A stretch of 64,000 nucleotides of DNA from Caulobacter sp. NIBR2454 (GCF_027474405.1 NZ_CP114871.1:1373001-1437000); one strand, 5' to 3'; shown: positions 1 through 7,303, counted from the stretch's first letter. Translations and numbers: made by a program. Notes: a model not told the origin generated them from the sequence alone.

Positions 1-22
1 GGGCGGCGAGTGTCGCCGTCCA

Positions 23-1039
23 ATGACGAACGCCCTTACCGCAGGCATCCTCCCCTGCCAGTCCATCGAGGACCTGATCGACCGCGAGGCGATCACCTCG
101 CTCACCGCCTTCGACGCCGACCAGGTACAGCCCGCCAGTCTGGACCTGCGGCTGGGTGTCCGCGCCTGGCGGGTCCGCGCCTCGTTCCTGCCGCGCGCGC
201 GCACGGTGATGGAGCGTCTGGACGACGTGAAGATGCACGAGCTGGATCTGGCCGCCGGCGCGGTGCTCGAGCGCGGCTGCGTCTATATCGCCGAGGTTCA
301 GGAACGCCTGCGCCTGCCGGACGGGGTCTCGGCCCGGGGCAATCCCAAGAGCTCGACCGGTCGCGTGGACGTCTTCGTCCGCCTGCTGACCGACCATGGG
401 CCTGCCTTTGACGACGTCGCGGCCGGCTATGACGGCCCGCTCTATATCGAGATCGCGCCACAGACCTTCTCGGTGCTGGTCCGCACCGGCACCCGCCTGA
501 ACCAGCTGCGCCTCAAGCAGGGCGAGCCGCCGAAGCTGGAGACCCGCAGCGTCGGCGTCGATCTGACCAGCGGCCTGGCCGGCTTCCGCGGCCGCCGCCA
601 TGCCGGCGTGATCGACCTGGACAAGGTGGACGGCCACGATCCGCGCGACTTCTGGGAGCCGCTGGAGCCCCGCCGTGGCGAACTGCTGCTCGATCCGGGC
701 GAGTTCTACATCCTGGCCTCCAAGGAAAACGTGCAGATCCCGGTGCTGCAGGCCGCCGAGATGACGCCCATCGATCCGTCGGTGGGGGAGTTCCGCGTCC
801 ACTACGCCGGCTTCTTCGATCCCGGCTTCGGCACGGAGGAGGCGGGCGCCGTCGGCTCCAAGGGCGTGCTCGAGGTCCGCAGTCACGAGACCCCCTTCCT
901 GCTGGAAGACGGCCAGATCGTCGCCCGGCTGGTCTATGAGCCGCTGACGGCTCGGCCGACCCGGCTCTATGGGGAGGACGGCAGCCATTATCAGCGCCAG
1001 GGCCTGAAGCTGTCCAAGCACTTCAAGGTCTGGAGGTAG
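23..1039 (+). CDS. dcd: 2'-deoxycytidine 5'-triphosphate deaminase (long bacterial DCD type)
   Basis: Probably deaminates dCTP to dUTP, feeding dUMP and dTMP synthesis in the cytoplasm. The 338-residue protein is far longer than the E. coli enzyme (about 193 aa) and matches the long DCD family of alphaproteobacteria, which looks like two dUTPase-like folds in tandem. Seen directly: VQPASLDLRLG near residue 35 and GNPKSSTGRVDVF near 106, both typical of dCTP deaminase/dUTPase strands, then a second set in the C-terminal half (HYAGFFDPGFG and EDGQIVARLVYE). The ATG at 23 has little upstream sequence in the window, so a further upstream start cannot be excluded. It is transcribed alone and followed by a palindromic repeat. 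The family call is firm; the choice between deaminase only and bifunctional deaminase/dUTPase is not settled by sequence. Confidence 0.9.
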   Translation: MTNALTAGILPCQSIEDLIDREAITSLTAFDADQVQPASLDLRLGVRAWRVRASFLPRARTVMERLDDVKMHELDLAAGAVLERGCVYIAEVQERLRLPDGVSARGNPKSSTGRVDVFVRLLTDHGPAFDDVAAGYDGPLYIEIAPQTFSVLVRTGTRLNQLRLKQGEPPKLETRSVGVDLTSGLAGFRGRRHAGVIDLDKVDGHDPRDFWEPLEPRRGELLLDPGEFYILASKENVQIPVLQAAEMTPIDPSVGEFRVHYAGFFDPGFGTEEAGAVGSKGVLEVRSHETPFLLEDGQIVARLVYEPLTARPTRLYGEDGSHYQRQGLKLSKHFKVWR

Positions 1040-1045
1040 GTCTCT

Positions 1046-1145
1046 GCGTCCTTCGAGACGGCCTTCGGCCTCCTCAGGATGACGAATTCAGAGTGCAAAA
1101 AACCTCGTCATGCTGAGGAGCGCGACAGCGCGTCTCGAAGCACGC
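1046..1145. repeat. Palindromic intergenic repeat, family A, copy 1
   Basis: A roughly 100-nt imperfect palindrome. The outer arms are GCGTCCTTCGAGACG and CGTCTCGAAGCACGC; inner arms CTCCTCAGGATGACG and CGTCATGCTGAGGAG flank an AT-richer centre. Each arm carries its own small hairpin (GGCCTTCGGCC on the left, GCGCGACAGCGC on the right), so the fold would be branched. A second copy with the same architecture lies at 57726-57830. Confidence 0.85.
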
Positions 1146-1232
1146 CTTGCCTATCCGCTAAGGCCAACCCCTACGAGGGGGTTAGCTCACTGGACTTTTT
1201 GTAAAGCTAACTTGACTCAATCTCGCCATTGT

Positions 1233-1252
1233 ATGACAAGCTTCCTTGTCAT
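1233..1252. promoter_or_regulatory. Perfect inverted repeat, putative operator of the XRE cassette
   Basis: ATGACAAG-CTTC-CTTGTCAT is a perfect 8-bp inverted repeat with a 4-nt spacer. It ends four bases before the GGAGG ribosome binding site of the first gene of a three-gene cassette whose last gene encodes an XRE-type DNA-binding protein. A TTGACT at 1212-1217 could be a -35 element, placing the repeat over the start of transcription. Autoregulation by the cassette's own regulator is an inference. Confidence 0.55.
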
Positions 1253-1266
1253 CGCGGAGGTGGGTC

Positions 1267-1710
1267 ATGTTGATGTTGAAGCTTGGTGGTTCTCGAAAGC
1301 GCCTGACCGGGCTCGCCCTGATCTCGGTTTTTGGGTTGGCTGGCGGCATCGGCTTTTTGAAGGGCGCGCAGATGACCGGGGCGGAAGACTCCCCCATTCC
1401 GCTCGCCGTTCTTCTGGTCTTGCTGGTGATCGCGCTGACCGCCGCGCTTCGGCTGAGCTGGAAGTGGTGGGCCTCGGTCGATGAGGGCGTTCGCAGCGCC
1501 CACATGAACGGCTGGTATCACGGCGGCTCCATCGCCACGATGCTGGCGCTTGTGATAGCCCTCGCGCTTTTCGCTGGGCCGCAGACGCTGACCTTTCCCC
1601 TGAGCGGCGCCGGTGAGCTGTTCGGCCTGGGCGTGCTGTTCTGCGTCGCTGTTCAGCTCGTTGGCTATGGGGTCGGCTGGGCCATCTGGTGGGCGCGCGC
1701 GAGCCGCTAG
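1267..1710 (+). CDS. Hypothetical four-helix membrane protein (XRE cassette, gene 1)
   Basis: A 147-residue protein with about four hydrophobic segments (near residues 13-30, 40-60, 80-105 and 115-140), hence probably an inner-membrane protein. I do not recognise a named family. The start was set at the ATG at 1267 because GGAGG lies at 1256-1260, six bases upstream; an upstream in-frame ATG at 1246 would place that ribosome binding site inside the coding region. The gene is followed after 32 nt by a second small membrane protein and then by an XRE regulator, an arrangement common for small HTH regulators co-transcribed with membrane proteins. Function unknown. Confidence 0.75.
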   Translation: MLMLKLGGSRKRLTGLALISVFGLAGGIGFLKGAQMTGAEDSPIPLAVLLVLLVIALTAALRLSWKWWASVDEGVRSAHMNGWYHGGSIATMLALVIALALFAGPQTLTFPLSGAGELFGLGVLFCVAVQLVGYGVGWAIWWARASR

Positions 1711-1742
1711 CCGTCATTCCTCGAAATATAAGGAACCAAGCC

Positions 1743-2141
1743 ATGGAATTTTCCTGGAACCCTGTCCTGCGCCGTTATCTGCTGCGCTTCTCGATCTCGA
1801 TGGTTCTCTATGTCGTGGTGCTGATCGCCTCCCTCCGCCTGTTGCGGACGCAGGAGCTGCAGGGTCCGCTGCTCTATCTGGTTGCCGTCGCTCCCGCCCT
1901 GCCGATCCTGGGCGTCATCTGGGCCATGGGCGCCTTCGTGGTGGAGCTGAAGGACGAGTATCAGCGCATGCGGCTGGTCCGGGCGATGATGATCGCCACG
2001 GGCCTGAGCCTGTCGATCTTCACCGTCGTGGGCTTTTTGCAGAACTCGGGCGCGATCCAGGCCGAGCCGCTGTGGGCCTTTCCGATCTGGTGCGCCTGCC
2101 TGGGTCTCGCCCAGGTCGGCGGCAGGATCCTGGATCGATGA
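1743..2141 (+). CDS. Hypothetical membrane protein (XRE cassette, gene 2)
   Basis: A 132-residue protein with four predicted membrane segments (about residues 15-30, 42-65, 78-98 and 105-125). A short cytoplasmic loop, ELKDEYQRMR, links helices 2 and 3; such a charged loop with DEYQR is common in small proteins encoded next to YozG-like XRE regulators. The ATG at 1743 is preceded by AAGGA at a usual distance. Its TGA stop overlaps the ATG of the following regulator (ATGA at 2138-2141), strong evidence of translational coupling. The membrane partner may control or be controlled by the regulator, but that is inference. Confidence 0.8.
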   Translation: MEFSWNPVLRRYLLRFSISMVLYVVVLIASLRLLRTQELQGPLLYLVAVAPALPILGVIWAMGAFVVELKDEYQRMRLVRAMMIATGLSLSIFTVVGFLQNSGAIQAEPLWAFPIWCACLGLAQVGGRILDR

Positions 2142-2332
2142 AGAACCGGCTCAAGGTCCTGCGGGCCGAGCGCGACTGGAGTCAGGCCGATCTGGCCCAG
2201 CGGCTGGAGGTCTCGCGCCAGACCATCAACGCCCTGGAGACGGGCAAGTACGACCCCAGTCTCCCGCTCGCCTTCCGCATCGCGCGGCTGTTCGGACAGT
2301 CGATAGAAACGATCTTCCAGGACGAAGCCTAG
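2138..2332 (+). CDS. Small XRE/Cro-type helix-turn-helix regulator
   Basis: A 64-residue protein made almost entirely of one Cro/CI-type HTH domain: NRLKVLRAERDWSQADLA, then the recognition helix region VSRQTINALETGKYDPS. It resembles the YozG-like group of very short XRE regulators. The ATG overlaps the stop of the preceding membrane-protein gene, so the two are co-translated. The palindrome at 1233-1252, at the head of the cassette, is the most obvious candidate target. With no effector domain, signalling would have to come from protein partners, perhaps the membrane proteins. Confidence 0.9.
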   Translation: MKNRLKVLRAERDWSQADLAQRLEVSRQTINALETGKYDPSLPLAFRIARLFGQSIETIFQDEA

Positions 2333-2477
2333 GTCAGGGCAGGGGGCAACACCGCACCCCATGGCGCGGCGCAGCATTTTCTGGTATCAGCCGCGACATT
2401 CAAAGAATTCGCCCGGGTTATCGGCGTCGCAATCTGGCGGCGCGCCTTGCGCGTTTCGAGCCCGGCCCAAGGATACC

Positions 2478-4733
2478 ATGAGCTTTCCCCCTACCCATCC
2501 CGCCCTCGCGCGCGCTCTCGCCGCGCAAGGTTATGAGACCCCCACGCCGATCCAGGCCGCCGTTCTGGAAGCCGAGGCCGACGGTCGCGACCTGCTGGTC
2601 AGCGCCCAGACGGGTTCCGGCAAGACGGTCGCTTTCGGCCTCGCCGCCGCCTCGACCCTGCTGGGTGAAGCCGAGACTTTCGGCAAGGCCGGCGCGCCCC
2701 TGGCCCTGGTCATCGCCCCGACCCGCGAACTGGCCATGCAGGTCGAGCGCGAGCTGACCTGGCTGTACGCCCCGGCCGACGCCCGCGTCGTCTCCTGCGT
2801 CGGCGGCATGGATCTGCGCAAGCAGATGCGCGACCTGAACTATGGCGCGCACATCGTCGTCGGCACCCCCGGCCGCCTGCGCGACCACGTGGAGCGTGAC
2901 CGCCTGGATCTGTCGCAGCTTCAGGTCGTCGTTCTCGACGAGGCCGACGAGATGCTGGACATGGGCTTCCGGGAAGACCTGGAGTTCATCCTCGACGCCG
3001 CGCCGGCCGAACGCCGCACCCTGCTGTTCTCGGCCACCATCGCGCGCGAGATCGCGACCCTGGCCAAGACCTACCAGCGCGACGCCCTGCGTATCGACAC
3101 CACCAAGAAAGACGTCCCGCACGGCGACATCGAATATCGCGCCGTCAAATGCGCGCCGAACGAGGTCGAGCATGCGGTGGTCAACGTCCTGCGCTTCTTC
3201 GAGGCACAGGGCGCCCTGGTGTTCTGCAACACCCGTGACGGCGTGCGCCACATGCACGCCCGCCTGCGCGAGCGCGGCTTCTCGGTCGTCGGCCTGTCGG
3301 GCGAGCTGACCCAGAAGGAGCGCGCCGACGCGCTTCAGGCCCTGCGTGACGGTCATGCCCGCGTCTGCGTCGCCACCGATGTGGCCGCCCGCGGCCTCGA
3401 CCTGCCCGATCTGGGCCTGGTGGTCCACGCCGACCTGCCGGTGAACCGCGCCACCCTGCTGCACCGTTCGGGCCGTACCGGCCGGGCCGGCAAGAAGGGC
3501 GTCTCGGTCCTGATCGCCCCCTACACCCGCCGCCGCAAGGCCGAGCAATTGCTCGACGCCGCCTCGGTCGAAGGCGTGTGGGAGAACCCGCCGTCCGCCG
3601 ACGCCATCCGCGCCAAGGACCGAACCCGCATGCTCAGCGATCCGCTGCTGAGCGAGGTCCCGACCGAGGACGATCTGGAGATGGGCCGCGCCATCCTGGA
3701 AAGCCGCACCCCGGAAGAGGTCGCCGCCGCCCTGGCCCGCGTCTATCGCTCGCGCCTGCCCGATCCGGAAGACATGCTCTCGGACGGTCCGACCCAGGAG
3801 ATCCGTCGCTTCGAGCGTGGCGATCGTCCGGAGCGCGACGCGCCCCGCGACCGCATGGACCCCAATGACGCCGTGTGGTTCCGCGTCACCGTGGGCCGCG
3901 CCAAGAACGCCGACCCCAAGTGGCTGATCCCGCTGATCTGTCGCCTGGGCCATGTCACCAAGAAGGACATCGGCTCGATCCGCATCTTCGATCGCGAGAC
4001 GAAGTTCGAGATCTCCAAGGAAGCCGAACCCAAGTTCTCGGCCGCCGTGGCCTCGACCTCGGAAGACGACATCCGCATCGAGCCGAGCACCCCGCCGGCC
4101 GCGCGCAGCGAGGGTCCTCGCGGTCCTCGTCCGGAACGCAAATTCGATGGCCCGCGCCCTGAGCGCAAGTTCGACGGTCCCCGTCCGGAACGCGGCGAGC
4201 GTCCCGAGCGCCCGAAGTTCGACGGCCCGCGCCCCGAGCGTGCGGAACGCCGCTTCGATGGTCCGCGTCCTGAACGCGCCGAGCGCAGCGATCGCCCCGA
4301 GCGTCCGTTCGACCGGCCGCGTGGCGACAAGCCGCGCTTCGACGGTCCGCGCGACGCCGCCGCGCCCCGCAAGCCCTACCGCGCGCGGGAAGAGGGCGGT
4401 GCTTCCGACTTCAAGCCCAAGGGTGATTTCAAGCCCAAGGGTGACTTCAAGCCGCGTGGCGACTTCAAACCTCGCGAAGACCGCCCGCGCGGCGAATACA
4501 ATCCCCGCGATGACAAGCCGCGCGGTGAGTACAAGCCTCGCGACGACAAGCCCCGTGGCGAGTTCAAGCCGCGAGAGGATTTCAAGAAGGACGGCTTCAA
4601 GAAGAAGCCCGATTTCAAGGCCAAGGGTGACTTCAAGGCCAAGAGCGATTTCCGCAAGGATGATCGCCCTCAGACCAGCTTCAACACCAAGACTGGCTTC
4701 AAGAAGCCGTTCAAGAAAGGCCCGCGCCCCTGA
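2478..4733 (+). CDS. DEAD-box ATP-dependent RNA helicase with DbpA-like RNA-binding domain and repetitive basic tail
   Basis: An RNA helicase of the DeaD/DbpA type, expected to remodel rRNA or structured mRNA. Seen in the 751-residue sequence: Q motif (TPTPIQ, 21-26), motif I AQTGSGKT (43-50), motif II DEAD (154-157), motif III SAT (185-187), ATDVAARGLD (299-308) and HRSGRTGRAGK (329-339). A DbpA-type RNA-binding fold follows at about 464-527 (WFRVTVGRAKN to KFEISKEA). The last 200 residues are low complexity: several DGPRPER-type repeats, then about ten FKPK/FKPR repeats rich in Lys, Arg, Gly and Asp, suggesting a disordered RNA-binding or condensate-forming tail. The ATG at 2478 is preferred over an in-frame ATG at 2361 because the canonical Q-motif distance fits. 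Monocistronic, with a hairpin terminator at 4762-4792. Confidence 0.93.
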   Translation: MSFPPTHPALARALAAQGYETPTPIQAAVLEAEADGRDLLVSAQTGSGKTVAFGLAAASTLLGEAETFGKAGAPLALVIAPTRELAMQVERELTWLYAPADARVVSCVGGMDLRKQMRDLNYGAHIVVGTPGRLRDHVERDRLDLSQLQVVVLDEADEMLDMGFREDLEFILDAAPAERRTLLFSATIAREIATLAKTYQRDALRIDTTKKDVPHGDIEYRAVKCAPNEVEHAVVNVLRFFEAQGALVFCNTRDGVRHMHARLRERGFSVVGLSGELTQKERADALQALRDGHARVCVATDVAARGLDLPDLGLVVHADLPVNRATLLHRSGRTGRAGKKGVSVLIAPYTRRRKAEQLLDAASVEGVWENPPSADAIRAKDRTRMLSDPLLSEVPTEDDLEMGRAILESRTPEEVAAALARVYRSRLPDPEDMLSDGPTQEIRRFERGDRPERDAPRDRMDPNDAVWFRVTVGRAKNADPKWLIPLICRLGHVTKKDIGSIRIFDRETKFEISKEAEPKFSAAVASTSEDDIRIEPSTPPAARSEGPRGPRPERKFDGPRPERKFDGPRPERGERPERPKFDGPRPERAERRFDGPRPERAERSDRPERPFDRPRGDKPRFDGPRDAAAPRKPYRAREEGGASDFKPKGDFKPKGDFKPRGDFKPREDRPRGEYNPRDDKPRGEYKPRDDKPRGEFKPREDFKKDGFKKKPDFKAKGDFKAKSDFRKDDRPQTSFNTKTGFKKPFKKGPRP

Positions 4734-4761
4734 GGCTTGGGCGGTAGCGTTTAGATCAAAT

Positions 4762-4792
4762 TGACGGCGGCTTCCCCTGGAGGCCGCCGTCA
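4762..4792 (+). terminator. Hairpin terminator after the RNA helicase gene
   Basis: Stem TGACGGCGGC (4762-4771) pairs perfectly with GCCGCCGTCA (4783-4792) across an 11-nt loop. The downstream T-run is weak (GCGTTTGT), so termination may be inefficient. Confidence 0.65.
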
Positions 4793-4797
4793 GCGTT

Positions 4798-4813
4798 TGT
4801 GACAACTGTCACA
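4798..4813. promoter_or_regulatory. CRP/FNR-like palindrome overlapping the Pho box
   Basis: TGTGA-N6-TCACA at 4798-4813 is a perfect match to the classical CRP half-site arrangement, and the full TGTGACA-AC-TGTCACA is a 16-bp palindrome. It overlaps the first half of the pstS Pho box (4806-4823). Whether a CRP/FNR-family regulator binds here is inference. Confidence 0.45.
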
Positions 4814-4823
4814 GAACTGTCGT
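4806..4823 (+). promoter_or_regulatory. Pho box upstream of pstS
   Basis: Two direct repeats, CTGTCAC (4806-4812) and CTGTCGT (4817-4823), spaced 11 bp start to start, match the PhoB consensus of CTGTCAT repeats. They lie 108 bp upstream of the pstS start, a normal distance. This predicts induction of pstS under phosphate starvation by PhoB. Confidence 0.85.
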
Positions 4824-4931
4824 GTATGTGCTTTAGGGACGACACGCGGCGGGTTGGTTTCGGACGCTAAAAGCAAGCGTCCGGGCCGTCGGCCCTAAAA
4901 TTCCCTGAGCGCTTCACACGAGGTTTTTCCC

Positions 4932-5999
4932 ATGCGCGCGAAGTCGATCCTCCTTACCCTCGCCATGTTCGCCGGTGCGGCGACCCTGGCCGCTTGCGGT
5001 CAATCCGACGACGCCGCCAAGACGCCGGCCCAGGCCGCCGCCGGTTCCGGTCTTTCGGGCGCTGGCGCGACCTTCCCCGCGCCGCTCTACGCCAAGTGGG
5101 CCGAAGACCATCGCGCCGAGACGGGCGTCGCCATCAACTACCAGGCCATCGGCTCGGGCGGCGGCATCAAGCAGATCAAGGCCAAGACCGTCGACTTCGG
5201 CGCCACCGACAAGCCGCTCAGCCAGGCTGACCTGGACGAGGCCGGCCTGTTCCAGTTCCCCACCGTCATCGGCGGCGTGGTGCCGATCGTGAACCTGCCG
5301 GGCGTCGCGGCTGGCCAGCTGAAGCTGACCGGCGCCATCCTGGGCGACATCTATACCGGCGCGATCACCAAGTGGTCCGACCCCAAGATCGCCGCCATCA
5401 ACGCCGGCGTGAACATCCCCAACCTGCCGATCACCGTGGTTCACCGCGCCGACGGCTCGGGCACGACCTTCCTGTTCACCACCTACCTGACGGCCAAGAG
5501 CCCAGCCTGGAAAGACAAGGTCGGCGCCGGCGACGCCGTGTCGTGGCCCACCGGCCAGGGCGGCAAGGGCAATGACGGGGTCTCGGCCTTCGTTCGCCAG
5601 ACCCCCGGCTCCATCGGCTATGTCGAATACGCCTTCGCCAAGCAAAACGGCCTGGCCCACGCCCAGCTGCAGTCCAAGGACGGCTCCACCTTCCTGAACC
5701 CCAGCGCCGAAAGCTTCGCCGCCGCGGCCGCGGGCGCCGACTGGGCCTCGGCTCCGGGCAACGCCCTGCTGCTGATCGATCAGGACGGCGCGGGCGCCTG
5801 GCCGATCACCGGCGCGACCTTCATCCTGGTCCACAAGCAGCCGGTCGACGCCGCCAAGAAGGCCCAAGTCCTGAAGTTCTTCGAATGGACCTACGCCAAG
5901 GGCGACGCCGCCGCCTCGGCCCTCGACTACGTGCCGCTGCCCGCGGCCGTGAAGACGATGATGCTCGACCAGATGAAGGCCCAGACCCCGGCCGCCTAA
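4932..5999 (+). CDS. pstS: Phosphate ABC transporter substrate-binding lipoprotein PstS
   Basis: Binds inorganic phosphate in the periplasm and delivers it to PstCAB. The 355-residue protein begins with a lipoprotein signal ending LAAC at Cys22. Family features are clear: GAGATFPAPLYAKWA after the signal, the phosphate-binding SGGGIKQI region, DFGATDKPL, and HRADGSGTTFLFTTYL, which contains the Arg and Ser/Thr ligands expected in PstS. Length is normal for the family. It stands alone, with its own Pho box upstream and a strong terminator downstream at 6025-6058; pstC, pstA and pstB are not next to it, so the permease must be encoded elsewhere. Confidence 0.96.
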   Translation: MRAKSILLTLAMFAGAATLAACGQSDDAAKTPAQAAAGSGLSGAGATFPAPLYAKWAEDHRAETGVAINYQAIGSGGGIKQIKAKTVDFGATDKPLSQADLDEAGLFQFPTVIGGVVPIVNLPGVAAGQLKLTGAILGDIYTGAITKWSDPKIAAINAGVNIPNLPITVVHRADGSGTTFLFTTYLTAKSPAWKDKVGAGDAVSWPTGQGGKGNDGVSAFVRQTPGSIGYVEYAFAKQNGLAHAQLQSKDGSTFLNPSAESFAAAAAGADWASAPGNALLLIDQDGAGAWPITGATFILVHKQPVDAAKKAQVLKFFEWTYAKGDAAASALDYVPLPAAVKTMMLDQMKAQTPAA

Positions 6000-6024
6000 G
6001 TCTTCTCGAGTTTCGAACGACAAG

Positions 6025-6058
6025 ATCCGCCGGGGCCGCGCGCTCCGGCGGATTTTTT
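6025..6058 (+). terminator. Rho-independent terminator of pstS
   Basis: ATCCGCCGG (6025-6033) pairs with CCGGCGGAT (6045-6053) around an 11-nt loop and is followed by six T residues. A textbook intrinsic terminator. Confidence 0.92.
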
Positions 6059-6121
6059 GTACGTGCGGGGTGACGGGGAGGGGGGAATGGGGCTAGCAAG
6101 CCCGCTTTAGGGAGCCTCGTC

Positions 6122-6628
6122 ATGACCCGTCACGAACTGAAGTGCTGGCCGGACTATTTCGCCGCCATCCGGGCCGGGACCAAGACGTTCGAGATGCGCC
6201 GCAACGACCGCGGCTTCCAGATCGGCGACATCGTCGTCCTGCGCGAATTCGATCCCGCCACCGACGACTATACCGGCCAGACCGAGGAGCGGCAGATCAC
6301 CTATCTGCTGTCCGAAGAGGGCTTTGGCTTCATCCACGGCTGGGTCGCCATCGGCTTTGGCCGTGTGCCCCACGCCACCGACACGCCGCTCGACGAGACC
6401 CTGACCACAGAGGCCCTGGCCCAGTGGCACGACCAGCAGTCGCGCAACGCCGCCCAGCGGGCGGAAGGCGCCCGTCAGACCGCCGCCGGCTATGCGCGCG
6501 ACGCCGAAACCCAGCTGGCGCTCAAGGCGTCCGTCGCGCGGTTCGAGGCCATGGCCAAGGCCGGTGAGGCCGACGCCAGCTTCCATGCGGCCGCCGCCCA
6601 CCTGGTCCGCGCCGGCAAGGCTCACTAG
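6122..6628 (+). CDS. DUF3850 (ASCH/PUA-like) domain protein
   Basis: A 168-residue protein. Residues 2-85 carry the DUF3850 pattern, a small ASCH/PUA-like beta fold thought to bind RNA or nucleotides: HELKCWPDYFAAIRAG, KTFEMRRNDRGFQIGD and VLREFDP. The rest, about residues 90-168, is an alanine-rich helical extension beyond the usual DUF3850 length (rich in Ala, Gln and Arg), with no motif I recognise. A TAGGGAGC sequence upstream of the ATG may serve as the ribosome binding site. The gene sits between the pstS terminator and an orphan promoter. DUF3850 proteins are often phage or mobile-element encoded, but base composition here is like its neighbours. Function unknown. Confidence 0.8.
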   Translation: MTRHELKCWPDYFAAIRAGTKTFEMRRNDRGFQIGDIVVLREFDPATDDYTGQTEERQITYLLSEEGFGFIHGWVAIGFGRVPHATDTPLDETLTTEALAQWHDQQSRNAAQRAEGARQTAAGYARDAETQLALKASVARFEAMAKAGEADASFHAAAAHLVRAGKAH

Positions 6629-6659
6629 GCTCGCTTTCGCACTTGATGCGCGCCCGTTG

Positions 6660-6673
6660 TGACAACGTTGTCA
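6660..6673. promoter_or_regulatory. LacI-family operator 1 (orphan promoter)
   Basis: TGACAACGTTGTCA is a perfect 14-bp palindrome with the central CG typical of LacI/GalR operators. It differs at one position from the sites at 6682-6695 and 17637-17650, the latter in front of zwf. Confidence 0.75.
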
Positions 6674-6681
6674 GGGCTTCT

Positions 6682-6695
6682 TGACAGCGTTGTCA
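6682..6695. promoter_or_regulatory. LacI-family operator 2 (orphan promoter)
   Basis: TGACAGCGTTGTCA, centred 22 bp (about two helical turns) from operator 1 and overlapping a TTGACA -35-like hexamer at 6681-6686. It is identical in sequence to the zwf operator at 17637-17650. A CAACAT at 6705-6710 could be the -10 box. Confidence 0.75.
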
Positions 6696-7156
6696 TTTCG
6701 CGTTCAACATCCTCCCCAGACCAGCCCCATCAAGAGCGCTGGCGGGAGGAGTATCGAAATTCACACCTGAACCCGTGGGGTATCCGCACGCGCGATGACG
6801 CCGCGGCGGATGTTTTTCGGAGCAGGCGTTCGCGAAGATCGGCGTTTCGACGCCCTCGCCATCCTGGCGGAGCAGGCTGAGGTTCAGCCCGCATCGACGG
6901 GGTTCTTTCTGGAACATCTCGCCCTGATGGCGCGAGCGGCTTCAGAATCTCCTCTGCGTGACTGGGGCGGCGCTTTACGGCGTCGCCCTTTCTTTTTGCC
7001 ATCAGGACCAGATGAGGGCGTCGCGAACCACGGAGGGCGCGCCTCCAGCCAGATCCAGCGGCCTCTCGGCGCCAGAAGCCAGGCGTCATTCGACCTGAAA
7101 ATCCTGATAACCTGACAGGCCCAGACCTCGGCAAGTTGACGCACCCGTCAGGAGTC

Positions 7157-7192
7157 TTCATATGTGGATTCACATATGAATTCATATGTGAA
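7157..7192. promoter_or_regulatory. Triple half-site palindromic operator upstream of the AraC gene
   Basis: Three consecutive 12-bp units based on TTCATATGTG or its complement: 7157-7166 plus 2 nt, 7169-7180 and 7181-7192. The last two form a perfect 24-bp palindrome centred on GAATTC. It lies 112 bp upstream of the likely start of the AraC-family regulator and is the obvious candidate for its binding site. Confidence 0.7.
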
Positions 7193-7303
7193 GCAGTGGG
7201 TTTGTCAGTGACGCAGTTGACGTCTGCCGGTTCGAACCAGGCGAGCGCTTCCTCCCTTCATGTGGATGATCGCCATAACTCCCATCCCGATGATCGCGAT
7301 CCG

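Larger units (their letters stand above)
6629..7303. other. 675-nt gene-poor region with LacI-type operators and an AraC operator array
   Basis: No convincing protein-coding gene. Several open frames occur on both strands but lack ribosome binding sites and recognisable motifs. The left part (6660-6710) is a promoter with two LacI-type operators and a TTGACA at 6681-6686; a strong Shine-Dalgarno-like GGGAGGAG follows near 6744 with no ATG after it at the right spacing. The right part (7157-7192) holds a triple palindrome serving the AraC gene. The layout suggests a deleted carbohydrate-transport gene, which is inference. Confidence 0.55.

Noticed and set aside
1046..1145. CRISPR array
   Set aside because: The repeated units are inverted arms of a palindrome, not direct repeats with spacers.
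2418..4805. Nearly full-length open frame antisense to the RNA helicase
   Set aside because: A mirror of the sense gene produced by high GC; no motifs and no ribosome binding site.
6730..7185. Long minus-strand open frame opposite the orphan promoter region
   Set aside because: Arg-rich composition, no ribosome binding site, and it reads through the operator array; typical of an open frame by chance in GC-rich DNA.
7136..7303. N-terminal extension of the AraC regulator
   Set aside because: The extra 56 codons run through the triple palindrome and lack conserved sequence, so the later ATG is preferred.
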